Source: Chlamydia trachomatis (GTDB taxonomy: Bacteria; Chlamydiota; Chlamydiia; Chlamydiales; 2-12-FULL-49-11). From it: a DNA stretch of 6,239 nt. The position numbers and the translations under genes were made by a program. The notes beneath the pieces are model-generated. The model saw only the letters and a list, made by a program, of their open reading frames with translations, was not told the DNA's origin and searched no databases. The stretch is taken from the NCBI GenBank assembly GCA_945870925.1, contig CAMBTZ010000083.1:1-6239 (forward strand), written 5' to 3'. How positions within the stretch are numbered: the stretch's first letter is position 1; every line of letters begins with the position of its first letter. Below, piece after piece: positions 1 through 5,425 of the stretch.

Positions 1-285
1 TGTAAGCGATAAAGATTTAAGTAATAAAACCGAAGGGGCCACACCAAAAGAGACTGTATCCGCCAAAGAATCAAAAATTAATCCAAATTCACTTTCCGCC
101 TTGATAGCTCTTGCTAAAGCTCCGTCAAGAACATCGGCCACGCAGGCAAGTATTAAAACAAGAGTCATTTGGTGCAAAAAATCGTAAGTCCCTATTCCTG
201 TCATGTTTGCTTTGAAAATCACATACAGACCGCAGGCGAGCCCAAACGCTGTGACAATATTAGGTAAAAAATTGATCTTTTTCAT
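1..285 (-). CDS. pssA: CDP-diacylglycerol-serine O-phosphatidyltransferase (phosphatidylserine synthase), 5' part only
   Basis: The reading frame starts at ATG 285 on the minus strand and stays open for 95 codons to the window edge, so the C-terminal part is missing. It shows the complete CDP-alcohol phosphotransferase signature D-x2-DG-x2-AR-x8-G-x3-D-x3-D: D51, D54-G55, A58-R59, G68, D72 and D76. In this family the aspartates bind two metal ions and the CDP-lipid. The N-terminus (MKKINFLPNIVTAFGLACGL) with LPN followed by a hydrophobic helix at about 8-24 is typical of the membrane-bound type of PssA; a second membrane helix lies around 40-57. The enzyme makes phosphatidylserine from CDP-diacylglycerol and serine, the precursor of phosphatidylethanolamine, in the inner membrane. 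A GAAGG ribosome-binding sequence lies only 1 nt before the ATG, which is unusually close; GTG at 300 is an in-frame alternative start but has no better site. PgsA shares the motif, but the N-terminus and the nrdAB neighbourhood favour PssA. Confidence 0.9.
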   Translation of the reverse strand, partial: MKKINFLPNIVTAFGLACGLYVIFKANMTGIGTYDFLHQMTLVLILACVADVLDGALARAIKAESEFGLIFDSLADTVSFGVAPSVLLLKSLSLT

Positions 286-392
286 ACCTTCTTTATACAC
301 AACTTTCTGAATATACGCAAACAGAGCTATTGAGATAAAATAAAGCCTATCTAGTGTATTATTGAATAAAAATAATTAGATATTAAATAATT
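286..392. other. Divergent A/T-rich intergenic spacer between pssA and the unknown gene
   Basis: This 107-bp spacer must hold the promoters of two divergent genes. It is very A/T-rich. I see no pair of well-spaced -35/-10 hexamers. On the plus strand TTGAGA (330-335) is a good -35 match, but the nearest -10-like TATTAT (357-362) is 21 bp away, which is too far. On the minus strand TATATT (315-310) could be a -10 for pssA but lacks a good -35. The 10-mer TATCTAGTGT at 348-357 is identical to the right part of the first NrdR-like box upstream of nrdA. Confidence 0.6.
348..357 (+). promoter_or_regulatory. Isolated NrdR-like half-site
   Basis: TATCTAGTGT here matches 2170-2179 in the nrdA control region base for base. 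The full 16-mer 342-357 agrees with the NrdR consensus acaCwAtATaTwGtgt at only 11 of 16 positions, because the left arm is degenerate, and I find no partner box 31-32 bp away on either side. NrdR normally needs paired boxes, so function here is doubtful; the match may be chance or the remnant of a site. Confidence 0.25.
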
Positions 393-2069
393 ATGGTAAA
401 TTCAATAAAAAATCTAAGACCTAAGGCTAATAGCCTTGTAGATCTTCCTGGATTTTTACAATACGCAGATGTAGATAAAAATCAAACTCTTGGGAACTCT
501 TTATCTGAATTAATGGAACAAGATTCATTCCCTCCACCTGTTCAGAAATTTTTAGATCTACCAAAATTCAGGCAAATTGTAGAAGGTCTCAAAGATGGAA
601 CTTTAGTGGGAGAGAATCTTCAATCAAAAGAGATTCACTCCCTTCAATTACTCTTGGAGTCCTTTCATAAACTAGTCCATCTTGACTATGATTATGAAGA
701 GATTGAACATCCGGTTGTTCAAGCAAAAGTTTTAGAACAAAATATTCAAGACTACCTAGCATGCATTGATCTTTTTATCCCTTATGATGGGAAACTTATT
801 AATGAAATTCTCTCTGACCTTTTTCAATCAGTTCATTTTTTTGCTAGTAAATTAAAGAGCACCATATTAGAAAATCAGACATTTTTTAGTTCAAACTTAA
901 CTGCATTTATGAAATCAGATCTGATTTCACAATTGATCCATCTTGATAAACCAAACTATAATAATTTAAATATAAGCGAGCTATATCCTATAGCAATAGA
1001 GCTGAATGTAGATGCAAAATTAGAATTAAAAAAAAATGAGCTAATACAGATTGCAAAAGGAAATGCTCACAAGATATTAAACCAGCTTCAAACAGTAATG
1101 GCTGATATGAGCCATATCTATTTAAGAAACCCTCCAAAAGATATGGGGGATTCAATAAAGACAATTATTTTACACACGCTTGCTGAATTGCCTCAGGAAG
1201 AAAATTTTTCAGGACAGAAAGTAAATGAAATCTTCTACTTAGAATTTTGGAAAGAGCCTTATGCACTTTTACTTACAAAAGAGAGCGGTTGTTTGAGTAA
1301 ACTTCAAGCTCTTCAACATCATCTTGAACCTTTAACAATGAGCCTCTATAAGTTAATTAGTGATTATGGATTTGCCCTCCCTTTTGAATTTTCAAAATAC
1401 ATTCTGGAATTGATTCAACCTTCTGAATATATTCAATCCATCTTGGGAACACCTAACTTAATTGGAGCAGAACTTGGAATTGGATTTTACAATTCTCAGT
1501 ATGAATATCTAAATGAAATGTTAAGCTTAGACGATTTTTATAAACTACCCTCCTCTGTCACCCAAAAATTAACACTCCTGCTCCCTAATCTTATCTCTTT
1601 TCTTGAAACATATTTTGCCTGCGAACCTTTAACTTCATTTCATATTCTTAAAAATAGATTGGAAAATTTCTTTCAAGGTTCTGATGCTTTTGAAGCATAC
1701 ACAATTGAATGTATCAAAGAGAAAATAGAAAAAGTATTTGCCTTATACATACCAATTGAAAATCCGCCTTTTTTACTTCTTGAAGCAAGTCATAGTAAAA
1801 TCACTCAAGAGCTTCACAATATTTTAAAAGATGTAGATCCTCAAAGTATTAAGTATTCAATCTTAAAAGAAAAACTTTCGGCCTTTGAAAGAATTGATCT
1901 CCCTTCTTATGCTCAAACATGGCATACTCTTGGTGAAATACTCGGCGTTATTTTCATTTATTTGTCTGAAACTGAAAAAAATTTCCCTGAAAATCTCAAA
2001 AACCAGCTGAAAAATCTTTTTTCTCCATTTTTTTTTCAGAGCTTATTTGATCCTAAAATCATCGAATAA
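393..2069 (+). CDS. Hypothetical protein, 558 residues, helical and leucine-rich, function unknown
   Basis: I do not recognise this protein. The frame runs unbroken from ATG 393 to TAA 2067-2069. The sequence is dominated by leucine, isoleucine, glutamate, lysine and phenylalanine, with few glycines; it looks like an all-helical, possibly solenoid-type protein. There is no signal peptide and no clear membrane span; the most hydrophobic stretch (516-524) is too short. Four cysteines are scattered without a metal-binding pattern. A short motif, hydrophobic-DLP-x-F/Y-x-Q, occurs at 16-23, 54-61 and 501-508. The upstream sequence has no Shine-Dalgarno; M41 (codon at 513) is the next possible start but has none either, so ATG 393 is kept for length. 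Codons 212-215 contain a run of nine A and codons 546-548 a run of nine T. Base composition looks more A/T-rich than nrdA. It lies between pssA and nrdA. A lineage-specific host-interaction protein is possible, but this is inference from context only. Confidence 0.75.
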   Translation: MVNSIKNLRPKANSLVDLPGFLQYADVDKNQTLGNSLSELMEQDSFPPPVQKFLDLPKFRQIVEGLKDGTLVGENLQSKEIHSLQLLLESFHKLVHLDYDYEEIEHPVVQAKVLEQNIQDYLACIDLFIPYDGKLINEILSDLFQSVHFFASKLKSTILENQTFFSSNLTAFMKSDLISQLIHLDKPNYNNLNISELYPIAIELNVDAKLELKKNELIQIAKGNAHKILNQLQTVMADMSHIYLRNPPKDMGDSIKTIILHTLAELPQEENFSGQKVNEIFYLEFWKEPYALLLTKESGCLSKLQALQHHLEPLTMSLYKLISDYGFALPFEFSKYILELIQPSEYIQSILGTPNLIGAELGIGFYNSQYEYLNEMLSLDDFYKLPSSVTQKLTLLLPNLISFLETYFACEPLTSFHILKNRLENFFQGSDAFEAYTIECIKEKIEKVFALYIPIENPPFLLLEASHSKITQELHNILKDVDPQSIKYSILKEKLSAFERIDLPSYAQTWHTLGEILGVIFIYLSETEKNFPENLKNQLKNLFSPFFFQSLFDPKIIE

Positions 2070-2083
2070 ACTTCTCGAATAAA
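2062..2083 (+). repeat. Short direct repeat across the stop codon of the unknown gene
   Basis: The 9-mer TCGAATAAA occurs at 2062-2070 and again at 2075-2083, four bases apart. The first copy includes the TAA stop. It may be a small slippage duplication; no function is evident. Confidence 0.4.
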
Positions 2084-2157
2084 GACTAGATCAGGCGGGC
2101 CATTTTCTCCTTTTTTCTCAAGAAAAATAAAGAGTTGTTTTCCTATAGACTTTTTGG

Positions 2158-2187
2158 TTGCAAATACAATATCTAGTGTCTTAAGAT
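2158..2187 (+). promoter_or_regulatory. Candidate nrdAB promoter
   Basis: TTGCAA (2158-2163) and TAAGAT (2182-2187) each match the major sigma factor hexamers at 4 of 6 positions and are 18 bp apart. The first NrdR-like box (2164-2179) fills the spacer between them and the second lies where transcription would begin (around 2194), the arrangement expected for a repressed promoter. A better -10 match, TACAAT (2165-2170), lies inside box 1 but has no acceptable -35. The match is weak, so the choice is tentative. Confidence 0.35.
2164..2179 (+). promoter_or_regulatory. NrdR box 1
   Basis: The 16-mer ATACAATATCTAGTGT agrees with the NrdR consensus acaCwAtATaTwGtgt at 14 of 16 positions. NrdR is the nucleotide-sensing, zinc-finger plus ATP-cone repressor of ribonucleotide reductase genes, and Chlamydia has an ortholog. 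The box is paired with a second one 32 bp downstream, which matches the usual spacing of about three helical turns. Confidence 0.75.
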
Positions 2188-2195
2188 AAGAAGCA

Positions 2196-2211
2196 GTACA
2201 ACATCTAGTGT
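2196..2211 (+). promoter_or_regulatory. NrdR box 2
   Basis: The 16-mer GTACAACATCTAGTGT agrees with the NrdR consensus at 12 of 16 positions, and its last nine bases (ATCTAGTGT) are identical to box 1. Start-to-start distance to box 1 is 32 bp, so both sites face the same side of the helix. The GTG at 2208, which could be taken as an nrdA start, lies inside this box. Confidence 0.7.
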
Positions 2212-2217
2212 TTTTGA

Positions 2218-2223
2218 AAGGAG
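2218..2223 (+). promoter_or_regulatory. Shine-Dalgarno of nrdA
   Basis: AAGGAG is a full-strength ribosome binding site, 8 nt before ATG 2232. It fixes the start of NrdA at 2232. The in-frame GTG at 2208 lies upstream of this site and has no ribosome binding site of its own. Confidence 0.85.
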
Positions 2224-2231
2224 AGTCTATA

Positions 2232-5200
2232 ATGAAAACCAAACTGAATGAGGCAATTACGATGGAATTAACCGAGCCTTGTGCGATAAAATTAACCCTT
2301 GTCAAACGAAACGGAAGTATTGTCCCATTCGATAGCAGTCGAATCAAAAAAGCAATTGAGCTTGCGTTCAGGGACACTAAAAAATCCCCTTTACAGGAAC
2401 CTCTTTCTCACGCACTTTCCCAAACAATTGATAGACTTGCAGCTATAGTTGTTGAACGAGCTTTAGAACTCGGTAAAAAGGGAGTTTCCTTAACTGTAGA
2501 AGGGATTCAAGACATAGTTGAAGTCACATTAATGAAAAACAACTATCACGATGTTGCAAGGGATTATATCATATATAGAGACAGCCATAAAGCTGCTAGA
2601 GAATCTCAACCAAGCCACATCAAAATATTTAGAAACGATGGAAGTACAAAAGTACGCTTTAATCCAATGAAAGTCTCTTCTACATTTGAAGAGATTTTTA
2701 GGGAAATCGCAAAAGCTCCTGATGGACCTCTCCCTTTAAATCTAATTGTATCGATCAATGAATTGACTCAAAATGTAGTTAATCAAGTTGTTGAAGCAAA
2801 TATTACATCCAAAATCTTATCATTAAAAGAGCTTCAAGATCTTTTTGAAGAGACATTAATGAAAAATGGCTTCTTTCAAGAATCAAAATTTTTCATTCTT
2901 ACTCGAAAGGAAAAAGATGATAAAAATGGAATCTCATTTTCTACACAAACTCTACCCATTGGAAAACGGACAGTTTTAATTGTAACTGAAGAAGGAAAAA
3001 CAGAATCTCTTTCTGAAACCGAAATCAAAAAAAGGCTCTTGCATGCCTGCAGAGATTTAACAAACATCTCAATTGATGATCTTTTAGAATCCACTTTAAT
3101 GAACTTTTATGACGGCATTAAAGAGAGCGAAGTCGATACAGCAATGATTATGGCCGCAAGATCTCTTGTCGAAGTTGATCCTGCATATTCATTTGTTACC
3201 TCTAGACTTCTTCTTGATAAATTATACAGAGAGACTTTAGAAGTTTCTGCTCTTGACGCTTCTTTAGAAAAAGCACACAGAAGTTATTTCATCTCTTATA
3301 TTAAGAAAGGAATCTCCTTAGAACGACTCTCTCCTGAACTTTTAAATTTTGACTTAGAAGCATTAAGTAAAGCTTTAGTCTTATCAAGAGATGAAAAATT
3401 TCAATATTTAGGACTTCAAACTCTTTACGACAGATATTTTATCCACACTAATGAAAGGCGCCTTGAAACTCCCCAAATTTTTTGGATGAGAGTTGCAATG
3501 GGACTTTGCCTAAAAGAAGAGAATAAAACAGCTAGAGTAATTGAGTTCTATGACATCCTTTCTCAATTTTGCTACACTCCAGGCACGCCCACTCTATTTA
3601 ATGCCGGAACAATGCATTCGCAGTTAAGCTCATGCTATCTATCAACTGTGAAAGATGATTTAAGTCACATATTTAAGGTAATATCAGATGATGCTCAGCT
3701 CTCTAAATGGGCAGGAGGACTTGGAAACGATTGGACATCTGTTCGAGCAACAGGATCTCTTATTAAAGGGACAAATGGCAGATCACAAGGCGTCATCCCC
3801 TTTCTAAAAGTTGCAAACGACACAGCAGTAGCAGTTAATCAGGGCGGCAAGAGAAAAGGCGCATTGTGCTCTTATTTAGAAACTTGGCATCTTGATATTG
3901 AAGATTTCTTAGAGCTTCGTAAAAATACGGGTGATGAGAGACGTCGTACTCATGATATGAATACTGCTAATTGGATTCCTGACTTATTTATGAAACGAGT
4001 TCGGGAAAATGGGTATTGGACACTATTTACGCCAAGTGAGACACCTGATCTACACAATCTTTACGGTGAAGCTTTTGAAAAGCGTTATGTCGAATATGAA
4101 CAAATGGCAGCTGAAGGGAAATCTATTCTACACAAGAAAATCGAGGCGGTACCGCTTTGGCGCAAAATGATTAGCATGCTCTTTGAGACAGGTCATCCTT
4201 GGATCACCTTTAAAGATCCCTCAAACATCAGATCTCCACAAGATCATTGCGGTGTTGTTCACAGCTCTAACTTATGTACAGAAATTCTTCTAAACACATC
4301 AAGAGAAGAAGTAGCTGTATGTAACATCGGATCAGTCAACTTGACAGAGCACTTTGACGGCAAAAACATCGATGAGATTAAGCTTGCTAGAACTGTTCGT
4401 ACAGCAATTCGTATGCTTGATAACGTTATTGATGTGAACTTCTATCCTATTCCAGAAGCAGAAGCTGCTAATAAAAGGCATCGAGCTATTGGAATTGGCT
4501 TAATGGGATTCCAAGACATCCTTTATATGGCAGGCCTTAGTTACGCAAGTCATGAAGCAATTGATCTTGCTGATAAGACAATGGAAATGATCTCCTACTA
4601 TGCAATTCTCGCCTCTTCAGAACTTGCAAAAGAGCGTGGAACGTACGCCTCTTATGAAGGCTCTAAGTGGTCGCGCGGTCTATTACCTATCGACACAATC
4701 GATATGCTCGAAAAAGAGCGTGGGCTACCTGTAGAAATGGATCGATCCACATCTCTGAATTGGGAATTAGTTCGAGAGCATGTAAAAAAACATGGCATTC
4801 GTAACTGTAACACCATGGCAATTGCTCCTACTGCAACAATTGCAAATATTATAGGGGTAACCTCATCGATTGAACCAACCTATAAAAATCTATTTGTAAA
4901 ATCAAATCTGTCGGGTGAATTTACAGTTCCAAACACCTATCTTATTTTAAAATTAAAAGAACTAGGCCTTTGGGACGCAGAGATGCTAGATGATCTAAAA
5001 TATTATGATGGATCACTAAGCGAAATCGAAAGGATCCCAAAGCACATTAAAGACCAGTTTCTTACAGCTTTTGAGGTCGACACTGATTGGATCCTTGAAT
5101 GTGGATCACGTAGACAGAAGTGGATTGATATGGGCCAATCTCTCAACCTTTATTTGGCTGAACCTAGCGGCAAAAAACTTCATGATATGTACATGAAGGC

Positions 5201-5408
5201 GTGGAATAAAGGGCTAAAGACGACCTATTATTTAAGAACACTGAGCGCAACTCAAATTGAGAAATCGACAACCGATATCAATAAGCGCGGTATTCAGCCA
5301 AGATGGATGAAGAATGCTTCTGCATCTAATAACATTCAAATTAACAGAGAGCCTGCAAAACCAAAAGCTTGTGCAATTGGTGGTGAAGGGTGTGAAAGTT
5401 GTCAATAA
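2232..5408 (+). CDS. nrdA: Class I ribonucleoside-diphosphate reductase, large (alpha, R1) subunit with three ATP-cones
   Basis: This 1058-residue enzyme reduces ribonucleoside diphosphates to deoxyribonucleotides in the cytoplasm, using a radical supplied by NrdB. Start ATG 2232 is chosen for its Shine-Dalgarno at 2218-2223. Three ATP-cone domains lead the protein: about 18-118 (LVKRNGSIVPFD start), 129-226 (RNDG start, more degenerate) and 246-336 (the usual class Ia position, with FYDGIK at 292-297). The barrel follows. By alignment to E. coli NrdA by eye, C468 (SSCYL) and C697 (VCNIGSVNL) are the redox pair, N680-C682-E684 (NLCTE) the radical cysteine and its partners, Y999-Y1000 the radical-transfer tyrosines, and C1054/C1057 (CESC) the tail shuttle cysteines. 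All key residues are present. E. coli NrdA has 761 residues; the extra length is mainly the two additional cones. Multiple cones are known in C. trachomatis NrdA. nrdB follows after 17 bp, so the two are surely one operon under the NrdR boxes. Confidence 0.97.
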   Translation: MKTKLNEAITMELTEPCAIKLTLVKRNGSIVPFDSSRIKKAIELAFRDTKKSPLQEPLSHALSQTIDRLAAIVVERALELGKKGVSLTVEGIQDIVEVTLMKNNYHDVARDYIIYRDSHKAARESQPSHIKIFRNDGSTKVRFNPMKVSSTFEEIFREIAKAPDGPLPLNLIVSINELTQNVVNQVVEANITSKILSLKELQDLFEETLMKNGFFQESKFFILTRKEKDDKNGISFSTQTLPIGKRTVLIVTEEGKTESLSETEIKKRLLHACRDLTNISIDDLLESTLMNFYDGIKESEVDTAMIMAARSLVEVDPAYSFVTSRLLLDKLYRETLEVSALDASLEKAHRSYFISYIKKGISLERLSPELLNFDLEALSKALVLSRDEKFQYLGLQTLYDRYFIHTNERRLETPQIFWMRVAMGLCLKEENKTARVIEFYDILSQFCYTPGTPTLFNAGTMHSQLSSCYLSTVKDDLSHIFKVISDDAQLSKWAGGLGNDWTSVRATGSLIKGTNGRSQGVIPFLKVANDTAVAVNQGGKRKGALCSYLETWHLDIEDFLELRKNTGDERRRTHDMNTANWIPDLFMKRVRENGYWTLFTPSETPDLHNLYGEAFEKRYVEYEQMAAEGKSILHKKIEAVPLWRKMISMLFETGHPWITFKDPSNIRSPQDHCGVVHSSNLCTEILLNTSREEVAVCNIGSVNLTEHFDGKNIDEIKLARTVRTAIRMLDNVIDVNFYPIPEAEAANKRHRAIGIGLMGFQDILYMAGLSYASHEAIDLADKTMEMISYYAILASSELAKERGTYASYEGSKWSRGLLPIDTIDMLEKERGLPVEMDRSTSLNWELVREHVKKHGIRNCNTMAIAPTATIANIIGVTSSIEPTYKNLFVKSNLSGEFTVPNTYLILKLKELGLWDAEMLDDLKYYDGSLSEIERIPKHIKDQFLTAFEVDTDWILECGSRRQKWIDMGQSLNLYLAEPSGKKLHDMYMKAWNKGLKTTYYLRTLSATQIEKSTTDINKRGIQPRWMKNASASNNIQINREPAKPKACAIGGEGCESCQ
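2526..2866 (+). repeat. Coding repeat reflecting duplicated ATP-cones 1 and 2
   Basis: The 14-mer ACATTAATGAAAAA occurs at 2526-2539 and 2853-2866, in the same reading frame, coding for TLMKN near the end of cone 1 (99-103) and of cone 2 (208-212). Cone 3 has the related TLMNF at 288-292. The repeat marks the homologous positions of the cones; it may be a trace of duplication or simply the same conserved residues with the same codons. Confidence 0.5.
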
Positions 5409-5413
5409 AGGGG
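5408..5413 (+). promoter_or_regulatory. Shine-Dalgarno of nrdB
   Basis: AAGGGG overlaps the last base of the nrdA stop and lies 12 nt before ATG 5426, somewhat farther than usual. An ATG at 5415 lies nearer but reads ATG-GTG-TAG and stops at once, so it cannot be the start. The overlap with the nrdA stop suggests coupled translation of the two subunits. Confidence 0.55.
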
Positions 5414-5425
5414 AATGGTGTAGAA

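Larger units (their letters stand above)
2070..2231 (+). other. Control region upstream of nrdAB
   Basis: This 162-bp spacer separates the unknown gene from nrdA. Its left part (2070-2160) is A/T-rich with pyrimidine runs and an imperfect A/T hairpin at 2112-2127 but no GC-rich terminator, so read-through from the unknown gene into nrdA cannot be excluded. Its right part (2158-2231) holds the promoter candidate, the two NrdR-like boxes and the ribosome binding site described separately. Confidence 0.7.

Noticed and set aside
2084..2092. AGACTAGAT, one base off an inverted NrdR half-site
   Set aside because: It has no second arm and its distance to box 1 (80 bp) does not fit box spacing; probably chance.
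2111..2127. Possible terminator: TTTTTC and GAAAAA arms with a four-base loop
   Set aside because: The stem has only one G-C pair and is not followed by a clean T run, so it would not act as an intrinsic terminator.
2208..2231. GTG 2208 as start of NrdA, adding eight residues
   Set aside because: It lies inside NrdR box 2 and upstream of the strong Shine-Dalgarno at 2218-2223, which points to ATG 2232.
2228..2233. Perfect TATAAT hexamer just before nrdA
   Set aside because: It overlaps the ATG start and lies downstream of the ribosome binding site, with no -35 at the right distance.
2036..2377. 113-codon open frame on the minus strand covering the nrdA control region
   Set aside because: It overlaps the end of the unknown gene, both NrdR boxes and the start of nrdA, has no recognisable protein features, and is explained by low stop density opposite the real genes.
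2876..3094. 72-codon open frame on the minus strand inside nrdA
   Set aside because: It lies entirely opposite the second and third ATP-cones of NrdA; the plus strand is clearly the coding one.
5415..5423. Three-codon ATG-GTG-TAG mini-frame between nrdA and nrdB
   Set aside because: It is only 1 nt from the Shine-Dalgarno and codes two residues; it is most simply part of the spacer.
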